Counted from the stretch's first letter, positions 17,671 to 26,188 are shown. The stretch is DNA of 64,000 nt from Sphingomonas pseudosanguinis (GCF_014196255.1 NZ_JACIDH010000001.1:744001-808000); one strand, 5' to 3'. The notes: generated by a model from the sequence alone, not told the origin. Program-made: numbers and translations.

Positions 17671-18350
17671 AGCGGTTCTGGACGAACGTCACCATCGATG
17701 CCGATCGCGTCGTCCGACTGGACGACCGGCCGGTGCGGACACCCGGCCGCACGCCCTTGGCGCTTCCGACGGCGGCGCTGGCCGAGGCGGTGGCGGGCGA
17801 ATGGCGCGACGTGGCGGAGACGGTCGACCCGCGCGCCATGCCGCTGACCGGGCTGGCCAATGCCGCGATCGATCGGATCGCCGCCGACCCCACGCCGTTC
17901 GCGGACGGGCTGGCGCGCTATGCCGAGACCGATCTGCTCTGCTACCGCGCCGATTCGCCGCCCGAGCTGGTGGCGCGGCAGGTGGCGATCTGGGACCCGC
18001 TGCTCGACTGGGCGCGCGATCGCTATGATGTGCATTTCACGCTCGTCACCGGGATCATGCACCGGCCCCAGCCCGGGGCGACCGTCGAGCGACTGGCGGC
18101 GGCGGTGGGCGCGCTCGATCCGTTCCGGCTCGCCGCCTTGTCGCCGGTGGTGACGATCACCGGTTCGCTGGTGCTCGCGCTGGCGTTGCTCGAGAGCGCG
18201 GCGGCGGCCGATGCCGTCTGGACGGCGGCGCATGTCGACGAGGATTTCCAGGCCGAGGAGTGGGGCGAGGACTATCTCGCCATCGAAGCACGCGAGGCCA
18301 AGCGACGCGAGTTCGACGCGGCGGTGCTGTTTCTGGCGGCGTTGGGGTGA
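17667..18350 (+). CDS. ATP12-family F1-ATPase assembly chaperone
   Basis: ATP12 binds the free alpha subunit of F1 during ATP synthase assembly; the family is shared by mitochondria and alphaproteobacteria. The 227-aa protein starts KRFWTNVTI, has the RPVRTPGRTPLALPT segment near residue 22, and contains DLLCYRADSP and ITGSLVLALAL, all typical of the family. The ATG overlaps the upstream stop. The ATP synthase genes are not in the window. Confidence 0.93.
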   Translation: MKRFWTNVTIDADRVVRLDDRPVRTPGRTPLALPTAALAEAVAGEWRDVAETVDPRAMPLTGLANAAIDRIAADPTPFADGLARYAETDLLCYRADSPPELVARQVAIWDPLLDWARDRYDVHFTLVTGIMHRPQPGATVERLAAAVGALDPFRLAALSPVVTITGSLVLALALLESAAAADAVWTAAHVDEDFQAEEWGEDYLAIEAREAKRREFDAAVLFLAALG

Positions 18351-18373
18351 GGTTGGTGGCCGGGGCAGGGCGT

Positions 18374-18820
18374 GGGCTTCGACTGCGCTCAGCCTGAACG
18401 GGGGTGGGGGTGTGCGGCAGCTCTTGGCACCGTTGGCCTTTTCCCGCCCTCCGTTTGCACTGAGCGAAGTCGAAGTGCACGGGATTCGCTCGCGGCCAGG
18501 CTTTCCCTTGGGCTTCGACTACGCTCAGCCTGAGCGGGGGTGGGGGTGTGCGGCGGCTCTTGGCACCGTTGGCCTTTGCCCGCCCTTCGTTCGCACTGAG
18601 CGAAGTCGAAGTGCACAGGCTTCGCTCGCGGCCAGGCTTTCCCTTGGGCTTCGACTGCGCCCAGCCTGAATGGGGGGTGGGGGTGTGCGGCGGCTCTTGG
18701 CACTGTTGGCCTTTTCCCGCCCTCCGTTCGCACTGAGCGAAGTCGAAGTGCACAGGCTTCGCTCGCGGCCAGGCTTTCCCTTGGGCTTCGACTACGCTCA
18801 GCCTGAGCGGAGGTGGGGAT
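18374..18820. repeat. 136-bp tandem repeat array, three units plus a partial fourth
   Basis: The 555-bp gap between ATP12 and gmk holds no gene. Units begin at GGGCTTCGACT at 18374, 18510, 18646 and 18783 (period 136-137 bp). Each unit contains a TTCGACTNCGCTCAG box, a TGGGGGTGTGCGGCNGCTCTTGGCAC block, an inverted CTGAGCGAAGTCGAAG box and TTCGCTCGCGGCCAGGCTTTCCC. Units differ by scattered substitutions. They are too long and too similar throughout, with no unique spacers, to be CRISPR. Confidence 0.92.
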
Positions 18821-18905
18821 GTGTGGCGGCCTCTGATAAAGTTGGCCATCTCCCATCCTCCGTCCGCGTCCAAGTCGACGCAGACGCCCCCGACCGGCCC
18901 AGCGC

Positions 18906-19565
18906 TTACTTCGTCGTCAGCTTCCGGATGAACCCGATCAACCCGGTCTGGCGCGAGCGTTTCAGGCGTTCGGCCTGGAGGATGGTCTTCACCCCCTGGA
19001 AGCATTGCTCGACATCGTCATTGACCAGGACATAGTCGTACCCGTCCCAGTGGCTGACCTCGTTGGTGGCGCGCGCCATGCGGGCGTCGATCACCTCGAT
19101 CGAGTCGGTCGCGCGGCGCTCGAGCCGCTGGCGCAGTTCCTCCATCGACGGCGGAAAGATGAAGACGCGCACCACGTCGCCGCCCGCGATCTGGAACAGC
19201 TGCTGCGCGCCCTGCCAGTCGATGTCGAACAGCACGTCCTTGCCGGCGGCCAGCATCGCCTCGACCTGCGCGCGCGGGGTGCCGTAGCGATTGTCGAAGA
19301 CGTGCGCCCATTCGAGGAACTCGTCATTCGCCACCATGCGGCGAAATTCCTCGAGATCGACGAAGTGGTAATCCTTGCCTTCGACCTCGCCGGGGCGAAT
19401 CCCGCGCGTCGTCGCCGACACCGACATTTGCAGGCCGGAATCGTCCGCCAGCAACTTGCGCGCGATGGTCGACTTGCCCGCGCCCGATGGCGAGGACAGC
19501 ACGAACAACATGCCGCGGCGCTTCAGCTTGTGGGGATCGTCGGAATGGGCGGGCGAGTTGGGCAT
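18906..19565 (-). CDS. gmk: guanylate kinase
   Basis: Gmk phosphorylates GMP to GDP. The 219-aa protein has the P-loop SPSGAGKS (25-32), the GMP-binding region SATTRGIRPGEVEGKDYHF, and the lid with RQRLERR. A 16-residue polar extension precedes the core. It is followed downstream only by the tandem repeat array, and is read in the same direction as the small proteins upstream. Confidence 0.96.
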   Translation of the reverse strand: MPNSPAHSDDPHKLKRRGMLFVLSSPSGAGKSTIARKLLADDSGLQMSVSATTRGIRPGEVEGKDYHFVDLEEFRRMVANDEFLEWAHVFDNRYGTPRAQVEAMLAAGKDVLFDIDWQGAQQLFQIAGGDVVRVFIFPPSMEELRQRLERRATDSIEVIDARMARATNEVSHWDGYDYVLVNDDVEQCFQGVKTILQAERLKRSRQTGLIGFIRKLTTK

Positions 19566-19588
19566 GCCTGCCTTTGACGCACGCAGTT

Positions 19589-19619
19589 GCAGCGCGTCAA
19601 GACATGCTTGACGCGCTGC
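19589..19619 (-). terminator. 13-bp hairpin between the small glycine-rich genes and gmk
   Basis: GCAGCGCGTCAAG (19589-19601) pairs perfectly with 19607-19619 around a 5-nt loop. There is no T tract, so termination is possible but not certain. Confidence 0.45.
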
Positions 19620-19645
19620 GGTAGATCGACCGTTCGGTCGTGGGA

Positions 19646-19852
19646 TCAGTAGTGGCCGGTGACCTTGCCGGCCTTGCGACGGTCATAGGCCTTCTTGGCC
19701 GCATAACCGCCACCGAGCAGCAGGCCGAGCGGCCCCAGGCGGCGCATGCCGCCGACCGCCAGCGCGCCGAGCGCCGCGCCCTTCAGGCCGTTATTGCCGT
19801 CACGACGGCTGACTTCGCGCCCGACAAGCGCGCCGATGATGCGTCCGATCAT
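19646..19852 (-). CDS. 68-aa Gly/Arg-rich small protein
   Basis: The protein starts IGRIIGALVGREVSRRDG and carries a weakly hydrophobic Gly/Leu/Ala-rich middle (GALAVGGMRRLGPLGLLLGGG), then a basic tail ending in His-Tyr. One membrane-associated helix is plausible. Its ATG overlaps the upstream gene by 4 nt. No family is recognised. Confidence 0.6.
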   Translation of the reverse strand: MIGRIIGALVGREVSRRDGNNGLKGAALGALAVGGMRRLGPLGLLLGGGYAAKKAYDRRKAGKVTGHY

Positions 19853-20058
19853 TGTGCTTCTCCAAAAACGCGGTCCTTGAGCTCGCCGGCGCCACGCAGC
19901 ACCGCCCAGCCCACGGCATAGGTGATCGCCATCGGCAGCACGATCTTCAGGACATTGGCGGTCACCGCACCGATGATCGCGCCATCAGCGACGCCATCGT
20001 CACCCGACATGCCATCGATTGCGGCACCCACCATCGCACCAATCGTCGTTGCACCCAT
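19849..20058 (-). CDS. 69-aa Gly/Ala-rich membrane protein
   Basis: The protein has a Gly/Ala-rich N-terminal helix (GATTIGAMVGAAIDG), a short Asp/Gly loop, and a hydrophobic segment near residues 35-55. It may be a small membrane partner of the downstream 68-aa protein, with which it overlaps (ATGA). I use the ATG at 20058; a GTG at 20067 is in frame with a GGAAGG just upstream, so the start is uncertain. Confidence 0.55.
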   Translation of the reverse strand: MGATTIGAMVGAAIDGMSGDDGVADGAIIGAVTANVLKIVLPMAITYAVGWAVLRGAGELKDRVFGEAQ

Positions 20059-20127
20059 CGCGAACACACCCTTCCTTTCTCGCGAGAAGGAAAAGCCCGG
20101 ACAAGGACAGGAGTTCCGCCTGTGGGA

Positions 20128-21090
20128 TCAGGCGCGGGCGGCGACCTTGCCCTCGATCGCGGTCCAGATCATCGCGGCGACATCGGTGCCGTCGAACTTT
20201 TCGATCGCGACGATGCCGGTCGGGGAGGTGACGTTGATCTCGGTCAGCCACTCGCCGCCGATCACGTCGATCCCGACGAACAACAGGCCGCGCCGCTTTA
20301 GTTCGGGCCCCAGCACCTCGCAGATCTCACGTTCACGCGCCGTCAGCTCGGTCTTCTCCGCCGATCCGCCGACCGCCAGGTTGGAGCGGATCTCGCCCTC
20401 GCCCGGCAGGCGGTTGATCGCGCCCGCGACCTCGCCGTCGATCAGCACGATCCGCTTGTCGCCCTTGGCGACGGCGGGCAGGAAGGCCTGCACCATATGC
20501 GGCTCGCGGTACGCGGTATTGAACACCTCGATCAGCGCCGACAGGTTCGCGCCGTCGCGGCCGACCTTGAAGATCGCCTTGCCGCCATTGCCGTGCAGCG
20601 GCTTGATGACGATCTCGCCATGCTCGGCCAGAAAGGCGCGCGCCTCGTCAAGCGAGCGGGTGACCAGGGTCGGCGGCATGAACTGCGGATAGTCGAGGAC
20701 GAAGACCTTTTCCGGCGCGTTGCGCACGCTGCGCGGATTGTTGACGACCAGCGTCGTCTCGGCGACCCGCTCCAGCAGATGCGTGGCGGTGATATACCCT
20801 AAGTCGAAGGGCGGGTCCTGCCGCATCAGCACGACATCGGCCTCGTCGCCGAGGTCCAGCTTCACCGGCTCGCCGAAGCGGTAATGATCGCCCGCGACGC
20901 GCTGCACGGTCACGGGATACGCCTTGGTCCACAACCGCCCGTCGGACCAGTTGAGGTCGCCCGCGTCATAGTGGAACAGCCTATGCCCGCGGTCTTGCGC
21001 CGACAGCATCAGCGCGAAGGTCGAATCGCCCGCGATGTTGATCTGGTCCATCGGGTCCATCTGGACGGCGACGGTCAGCGGCTGAGTCAT
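20128..21090 (-). CDS. gshB: glutathione synthetase
   Basis: GshB joins glycine to gamma-glutamylcysteine using ATP. The 320-aa protein has the prokaryotic N-terminal domain (TVAVQMDPMDQINIAGDSTF) and an ATP-grasp domain with IVIKPLHGNGGKAIFKV and the C-terminal EINVTSPTG. I start at the ATG at 21090; upstream sequence in frame is not coding. It follows yraN by 61 nt, an order common in proteobacteria. Confidence 0.96.
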   Translation of the reverse strand: MTQPLTVAVQMDPMDQINIAGDSTFALMLSAQDRGHRLFHYDAGDLNWSDGRLWTKAYPVTVQRVAGDHYRFGEPVKLDLGDEADVVLMRQDPPFDLGYITATHLLERVAETTLVVNNPRSVRNAPEKVFVLDYPQFMPPTLVTRSLDEARAFLAEHGEIVIKPLHGNGGKAIFKVGRDGANLSALIEVFNTAYREPHMVQAFLPAVAKGDKRIVLIDGEVAGAINRLPGEGEIRSNLAVGGSAEKTELTAREREICEVLGPELKRRGLLFVGIDVIGGEWLTEINVTSPTGIVAIEKFDGTDVAAMIWTAIEGKVAARA

Positions 21091-21151
21091 GGGGCGTTCC
21101 TTCGTTCGGACGGGTCTTTGGCAGGGGAGGTAATGTTTCGCCCGCGTCCTG

Positions 21152-21523
21152 TCACCCGCACCATGCGTTTTCGATATGCCGAGGCCGTGTGCCCGGCGCG
21201 AGCAGGATGACGTCGATGCGAATATCGTCGCCCGGCCCGGCATAGGTCGGCATCAGCATTTCCGCCGCCGCCGCGACCCGGGCGAGACGCCGCTCGTCGA
21301 TCGCGAAATCGAGTTCGGCAGCGGTCTTGCGCGTCTTCACCTCGACAAAGGCGACCAGCGCCCCGCGCCGTGCGATCAGGTCGACCTCGCCGGCGGGCGT
21401 GCGAACGCGCCGGTCAAGGATCGTCCAGCCCTTCAGCCGCAGCCACCATGCCGCGAGCCGCTCGCCGCGACGGCCGGATTGTTCGGCAGCGCGGCGGCGC
21501 TCATTGCCCTGCCCGTTCAACAT
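21152..21523 (-). CDS. YraN/UPF0102 family endonuclease-like protein
   Basis: The 123-aa protein has the family core GEVDLIARRG (45-54) and FVEVKTRK (59-66), matching the restriction-endonuclease-like fold with an Asp...ExK active-site arrangement. Its cellular role is unsettled. The usual neighbour rsmI is separated from it here by two other genes. Confidence 0.9.
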   Translation of the reverse strand: MLNGQGNERRRAAEQSGRRGERLAAWWLRLKGWTILDRRVRTPAGEVDLIARRGALVAFVEVKTRKTAAELDFAIDERRLARVAAAAEMLMPTYAGPGDDIRIDVILLAPGTRPRHIENAWCG

Positions 21524-21535
21524 CGGTTGATGAAC

Positions 21536-21946
21536 TTACTTTGCGGCATCGCTAGGTCGTTCGATGATTTCAAATGTTGGAGACGCAGGCGAGAGGACAT
21601 CCATGCAGGCCCAGCCAGTGACGAACTGATAATGGCTTACTGGGGCCATGATCTCCAACCATGACGGGGATTGGCGCCGTGAAAACGGGGCGCCGCTCAC
21701 TCTGTAGGCAAAATGATCCTTTGCCATTCCCTGCCTTAATACGGGATCGTCCTCGGTAGATAACGGCATCTCATCGAGAAGCCTGACGATACATTCCCTC
21801 CCAAAGGCGACTCGAAGAAGCTCCTTATCACGCCCCGGCAGGATGAAATCGGCAGCTATGGCGTTCGTTTGCCAGTGAAAGCCCACCAGATCGCTTGCGC
21901 TGGCTTTGAGCGAGACGCAGATCTTTAAAGGCTCATAGATCACCAA
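21536..21946 (-). CDS. uncharacterised 136-aa protein, atypical composition
   Basis: The ORF has a clear start and ends 12 nt before yraN. The protein is soluble and mixed, with no signal or membrane segment; it includes LVGFHWQTNAIAADFILPGRDK and ends ERPSDAAK. Third positions use many more A/T bases than flanking genes, which suggests recent arrival. It lies in the normally conserved rsmI-yraN interval. No function is proposed. Confidence 0.6.
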   Translation of the reverse strand: MVIYEPLKICVSLKASASDLVGFHWQTNAIAADFILPGRDKELLRVAFGRECIVRLLDEMPLSTEDDPVLRQGMAKDHFAYRVSGAPFSRRQSPSWLEIMAPVSHYQFVTGWACMDVLSPASPTFEIIERPSDAAK

Positions 21947-22018
21947 CGGCAGTCCTCCGGCATGAGCGGGATGTAAAACACATCTTAACGAAGGCGACCA
22001 GCGGCCTGTGCCTTGCGA

Positions 22019-22387
22019 TCAGGCCGCCACTTCTTCCGATGCGGTCAACCAGGCCAAGCTATCCTCCGCGCGATCGAAGACGCGTAAGTAGGGCTGGGTC
22101 ATCAGCCGTGCGATCTGCTGTCGCCCGATCGCGCTGCGGTTGATCATCGCGATGCGGCTGGCGCGGGGAAAGTCGCGCAAGCACTCGTGCACGGTCATGA
22201 TCGCCTCGCGCGGCTGGACGGCGATGTCGCTCATGTCGATGCGCAGGCGGTAGCCGGGGCGAAAGCCGCTGCGCCGGAACGCGTCGACCAGTTCGCGGGC
22301 ATAGCGCGTCGCGATCTCGGGCGTGAACAGCCCCGTCCAGCGTATGTCGAGCAGGTTCAGATCGTGGCGAAAGTCATAGGCGTACAT
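22019..22387 (-). CDS. SpoIIAA/STAS-like small protein
   Basis: The 122-aa protein starts YAYDFRHDLNLLDIRWTG and has an alternating strand/helix pattern (RLRIDMSDIAVQPRE, ASRIAMINRSAIGRQQ) reminiscent of SpoIIAA-like STAS-fold proteins; this rests on pattern, not a signature. GGGGAG lies 7 nt before the ATG at 22387. A longer frame from 22468 overlaps rsmI and has no ribosome site. Confidence 0.6.
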   Translation of the reverse strand: MYAYDFRHDLNLLDIRWTGLFTPEIATRYARELVDAFRRSGFRPGYRLRIDMSDIAVQPREAIMTVHECLRDFPRASRIAMINRSAIGRQQIARLMTQPYLRVFDRAEDSLAWLTASEEVAA

Positions 22388-22448
22388 GGTCGGCTCCCCG
22401 CTGCGATCATGGCCGGGGGAGCGTTGCCGAATCGCTAACGCACGCGGC

Positions 22449-23318
22449 CTAATCCTCTGATTTGTCACCCTTCATGACCAGCGCCCGGGCGTAGAGCGCC
22501 TTGCGGTCCAGCCCCAGCGCCTTGGCGACCTCGCTCGCCGCGCGACCGACCGGCAGGCGGGTCAGCGCCTCGGCCAGCGCGGCGTCGGCATCCTGCTCGC
22601 TGGCGGGGGGCGCTTCGCCCGGCGGGGCGACGACGATCGCGATCTCGCCCTTCGGCCCGCCCTCGGCATAGCGTGCGGCGAGGGTGGAGAGGGTGCCGGT
22701 CACCGCCTCCTCGAACTTCTTGGTGATCTCGCGCGTCACCGCCGCCTCGCGGTCGCCCAGCCCGTGCGCCAAGGCGGTCAGCGTCGCCGACAGGCGCGGT
22801 CCTGATTCGTAGAAGACCAGGGTCGCGCGGATGCCGGCGATCTCGGCGATGGCGTCGGCGCGCGCCTTTTCCTTGGGGGGCAGGAAGCCGGCGAACAGGA
22901 ACCGGTCGGTCGGCAGACCCGCCAGCGTCAGCGCGGCGATCGCGGCGCAGGGCCCTGGGATCGTCACCACCGCATGGCCGGCGGCGCGGGCGTCGCGCAC
23001 CAGCTTATAGCCCGGATCGGAAATCAGCGGCGTGCCGGCGTCGGAGACGAGTGCGACGGCCTCGGTCGCCATACGGGCGATCAGGCCGGGGCGGACATGT
23101 TCGGCATTATGGTCGTGATAGGGCTGCATCGGCCGCTTGGCGCCGATATGGCGGAGCAGCCCGGCGGTCACGCGGCTGTCCTCGACCGCGATGACATCGG
23201 CGCTTGTCAATATGTTGGCCGCGCGCGGGGACAGATCGCCGAGATTGCCGATGGGGGTCGCGACGATGTAGAGGCCGGGTTCGAGTTTATGTTCGGATTG
23301 GGTCACGGGGAGTGTCAT
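22449..23318 (-). CDS. rsmI: 16S rRNA 2'-O-ribose C1402 methyltransferase
   Basis: RsmI methylates C1402 of 16S rRNA. The 289-aa protein has the tetrapyrrole-methylase fold: LYIVATPIGNLGDLSPRA near the N-terminus, VALVSDAGTPLISDPGYKLV, and VTIPGPCAAIAAL, plus the usual C-terminal helical tail with GRAASEVAKALGL. The ATG at 23318 overlaps, in a CATG, the ATG of the divergent lipoprotein gene. No clear ribosome site precedes it. Confidence 0.94.
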   Translation of the reverse strand: MTLPVTQSEHKLEPGLYIVATPIGNLGDLSPRAANILTSADVIAVEDSRVTAGLLRHIGAKRPMQPYHDHNAEHVRPGLIARMATEAVALVSDAGTPLISDPGYKLVRDARAAGHAVVTIPGPCAAIAALTLAGLPTDRFLFAGFLPPKEKARADAIAEIAGIRATLVFYESGPRLSATLTALAHGLGDREAAVTREITKKFEEAVTGTLSTLAARYAEGGPKGEIAIVVAPPGEAPPASEQDADAALAEALTRLPVGRAASEVAKALGLDRKALYARALVMKGDKSED

Positions 23319-24549
23319 GACAGAGGCAGGGCTGTTCGTACAACCGGGGGCCGCACATCCGGCGCTTCGCATATGGGGTGGCAAGCGGCTGAACCGCACG
23401 CTGGCGCTGGCGGCGACGCTGTTCCTGGGGGCGTGCCAGACCCTGGTCCCGCGCGGGCCGACCGAGGCCCCGCCGCCGCGCCCCGAAACCACCGCGCCGC
23501 GCCCCACCACCGAGGTCGAACCGGGCCTGCCACGCGACACAGCGCGCCACCGTGTCGCGCTGCTGGTGCCGTTGTCGGGCAGCAATGCCGGTGTCGGCCA
23601 GTCGATCGCCAATGCGACGATGATGGCGCTGCTCGACAGCCAGGCCGACACGGTGCGCATCACCAATTATGACACCGCGACCGGTGCGGCGGCGGCGGCG
23701 CAGAAGGCGATCGCCGAGGGCGCGCAGCTGATCCTGGGGCCGCTTTTGTCCGAGGATGTCCGCGCGGTCGCGCCGGTCGCGCGCGCCGCCAAGGTGCCGG
23801 TCATCAGCTTTTCCAACGATGCCGGCGTGGCCGGCGGCGGCACCTATCTGATGGGCTATACCCCGGCGCAGTCGATCGAGCGGGTCGTCGATTATGCGCG
23901 CGGGCGCGGGGTGACGACCTTTGCCGGGTTGGTGCCCAACGGCCTGTACGGCGAGCGCGCCTCGACCGCGTTCCTGCGCGCGGTGGAAGGGGCGGGGGGG
24001 CAGGTCGTCTCGCTCCAGCCCTATGGCCGGGTCGCGGGCGGTATCGCGGGCGCGGCGCAGCGGCTGAATGCCAAGGCGCCTTATGACGCGGTGTTGATCG
24101 CCGATGGCGGCGCGGCGGCGGCCACGGCGGCCCCGGTCATCAAGCGCGGATCGGGGGCGAACACCCGGCTGCTCGGCACCGAATTGTGGAATTCCGAATC
24201 GAACATCGCGGCGCGCCCGACGCTGAACGGTGCCTGGTTCGCCAGCGTGTCGAACAATTTCTACCGCCAATATGCGACCAAATACCGCGCCCGCTATCGC
24301 AGCGCGCCGTATCGCCTGTCGAGCCTGGGCTATGACGCGGTGCTGCTGACGGTGCGGATCGCGCGCGACTGGAAGATGAACGCGCCGTTCCCCGAATCGC
24401 GTCTACGCGCATCGGACGGTTTCGCCGGCATCGACGGCGCGTTCCGCTTCGGCCGCGACGGCGTGGCGCAGCGCGCGCTGGAGGTGCAGGAGATTCGTGA
24501 CGGAACCTCGGTCACGGTGTCGCCGGCGCCGACCGGGTTCGGGGATTGA
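23317..24549 (+). CDS. penicillin-binding protein activator (LpoA-like lipoprotein)
   Basis: The 410-aa protein has a lipoprotein signal (LFLGAC, Cys36), a Pro-rich linker, and a periplasmic-binding-protein fold starting RHRVALLVPLSGSNAGVGQS, as in the C-terminal domain of LpoA and other Leu/Ile/Val-binding-like proteins. It probably supports peptidoglycan synthases in the outer membrane. GGGGAG lies 5 nt before the ATG at 23317, supporting this start even though it overlaps rsmI's start codon. cutA follows with a 4-nt overlap. Confidence 0.88.
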   Translation: MTEAGLFVQPGAAHPALRIWGGKRLNRTLALAATLFLGACQTLVPRGPTEAPPPRPETTAPRPTTEVEPGLPRDTARHRVALLVPLSGSNAGVGQSIANATMMALLDSQADTVRITNYDTATGAAAAAQKAIAEGAQLILGPLLSEDVRAVAPVARAAKVPVISFSNDAGVAGGGTYLMGYTPAQSIERVVDYARGRGVTTFAGLVPNGLYGERASTAFLRAVEGAGGQVVSLQPYGRVAGGIAGAAQRLNAKAPYDAVLIADGGAAAATAAPVIKRGSGANTRLLGTELWNSESNIAARPTLNGAWFASVSNNFYRQYATKYRARYRSAPYRLSSLGYDAVLLTVRIARDWKMNAPFPESRLRASDGFAGIDGAFRFGRDGVAQRALEVQEIRDGTSVTVSPAPTGFGD

Positions 24550-24875
24550 GCGGCGACGACCTGATCCTCGTCCAGTGCGCGGCGGGGAGCAGGGAGAATG
24601 CTGCGGCGATCGCCCAGGCGCTGATCGAACAGCGCCTGGCGGCGTGTGTCCAGATGACGCCGATCGAAAGTTGGTATCGCTGGGAGGGGGCCGTCCAGCA
24701 TGCGCCCGAGCTGATGCTGACCATCAAGACGGTGCGGTCGCGGTTTGAAGCGCTGTGTCGGACGGTGACCGCGCTGCATGAATATGACGTGCCGGAGATC
24801 GTCGCGGTGCCGATCGTCGATGCGCTGCCCGCCTATGCCGACTGGGTGCGCGAGACGGTCGGGGCCGAGGGCTAA
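24546..24875 (+). CDS. cutA: divalent-cation tolerance protein CutA
   Basis: The 109-aa protein has the CutA1 trimer fold sequence: AIAQALIEQRLAACVQM and IESWYRWEGAVQ, then LMLTIKT and VPEIVAVPI. The family is linked to copper tolerance and may bind metals, but its biochemical role is unclear. It starts at a TTG overlapping the previous stop as TTGA. Confidence 0.93.
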   Translation: MSGDDLILVQCAAGSRENAAAIAQALIEQRLAACVQMTPIESWYRWEGAVQHAPELMLTIKTVRSRFEALCRTVTALHEYDVPEIVAVPIVDALPAYADWVRETVGAEG

Positions 24876-24879
24876 CCCC

Positions 24880-25021
24880 TTCCTCCCCTGCAAGGGGAGG
24901 TGGCAGGGCGAAGCCCTGACGGAGGGGTGTCGCCGTGGGTAGGTGAGGTCTTCACTCGCAACCGGTGACACCCCTCCACCATCCTGCGGATGGTCCCCCT
25001 CCCCTTGCAGGGGAGGAACAA
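24880..25021. repeat. palindromic repeat (CCTCCCCTGCAAGGGGAGG family)
   Basis: CCTCCCCTGCAAGGGGAGG near 24883 recurs in inverse orientation near 25000-25016. Between them lie AGGGCGAAGCCCT and CCATCCTGCGGATGG hairpins. It fills the gap between cutA and the convergent hemW. Confidence 0.75.
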
Positions 25022-25023
25022 TA

Positions 25024-26187
25024 TTAAGTGTCGCCCAGCACCACCTCGCGCAGGATCGCATCGAGCAGCAGCGCGCCGGCCTCGGTCACGATCAGCCGAT
25101 CGCCCTCGCGCCGCGTCAGCCCTTGCGCGCTCAGTCGGTCGACATTGGCCGTGTCGATCATCTCCCGGCCTTCCGCCAACGCGGCGACGCGGCCCAGATC
25201 GACCCCCTCGGTCAGGCGCAGGCCCATGACCAGCGCTTCGGTCGCGCGGGTGACGGGGGCGAGGTTTTCCTCCAGCTCGATGCCATGGCCGTTGCGCGCG
25301 ACCGCTGACATCCAGTTCTCCGGCTTCTTGCGCCGCGCGGTGGCGACGCCTTCGCGGCGACCATGCGCGCCGGGCCCGATCCCGGCGTAATCGCCATAAC
25401 GCCAATAGGTCAGGTTGTGGCGGCTCTCGGCCCCCAGCCGCGCATGGTTGGACGTCTCATAGGCGGGCAGCCCGGCGGCGGCGGTGATCGCGCGCGTCGT
25501 CTCGAACAGATCGGCGGCGGCGTCGCCGTCTGGAATCGTCAGCCGCCCGGCCGCCGCCTCGGTGGCGAAGCGCGTGCCGGGCTCGATGGTCAGTTGATAG
25601 AGCGACAGATGCTCGGTGCCATAGCCGATCGCGCGGGTCAGCTCGGCCTCCCAATCCGCCAGCGGCTGGCCGGGGCGAGCATAGATCAGGTCGAAGCTGA
25701 CCCGGCCGAACTGCTCCTGCGCCGTCTGGAGCGCGCGCAACGCCTCATCGACCCCATGCGCGCGGCCGAGAAAGTGCAGCGCCCGATCGTCTAGCGCCTG
25801 TACGCCCAGCGAAGCGCGATTGACCCCGGCGGCGGCGAGGTCGGCGAAGCGCGCCGCCTCGACCGACGAAGGGTTGGCCTCCAGCGTGATCTCTATCCCC
25901 TCGGCAAAGCCCCAATGGCGCTCGGCGGCGTTCAGGATCGCGGCGACGGTGGCGGGCGGCATCAGCGAAGGCGTGCCGCCGCCGAAGAAGATCGAGGTCA
26001 GCCGCCGCCCCGGCAGCATGGCCGCTTCATGCGCCAGATCGGCGAGCAGCGCCTCGGCCCAGGCGGTCTGGTCCACCGACTCGCGGACATGGCTGTTGAA
26101 GTCGCAATAGGGGCATTTGGAGACGCAGAACGGCCAATGGACATACAGCGCCAGCGGCGCAGGGGACGGCGATATTGCGGAGGACAT
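25024..26187 (-). CDS. hemW: radical SAM heme chaperone HemW
   Basis: HemW is a heme-binding radical SAM protein, related to HemN but lacking coproporphyrinogen oxidase activity. The 387-aa protein has CVSKCPYCDF (Cys21, Cys25, Cys28 binding the 4Fe-4S cluster) and FGGGTPS near 68-74. The spacing lacks the fourth HemN-type cysteine region at the N-terminus. The ATG at 26187 overlaps, as CATG, a possible start of the divergent CAP-domain gene. rdgB, its usual operon partner, is 1.2 kb away. Confidence 0.93.
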   Translation of the reverse strand: MSSAISPSPAPLALYVHWPFCVSKCPYCDFNSHVRESVDQTAWAEALLADLAHEAAMLPGRRLTSIFFGGGTPSLMPPATVAAILNAAERHWGFAEGIEITLEANPSSVEAARFADLAAAGVNRASLGVQALDDRALHFLGRAHGVDEALRALQTAQEQFGRVSFDLIYARPGQPLADWEAELTRAIGYGTEHLSLYQLTIEPGTRFATEAAAGRLTIPDGDAAADLFETTRAITAAAGLPAYETSNHARLGAESRHNLTYWRYGDYAGIGPGAHGRREGVATARRKKPENWMSAVARNGHGIELEENLAPVTRATEALVMGLRLTEGVDLGRVAALAEGREMIDTANVDRLSAQGLTRREGDRLIVTEAGALLLDAILREVVLGDT

Positions 26188-26188
26188 G

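Noticed and set aside
18374..18820. Possible CRISPR array
   Set aside because: The 136-bp units are similar along their whole length, there are no unique spacers, and no cas genes are present.
22388..22468. Longer start for the STAS-like protein at 22468
   Set aside because: It would overlap rsmI by 20 nt without a ribosome site, while the ATG at 22387 has GGGGAG at proper spacing.
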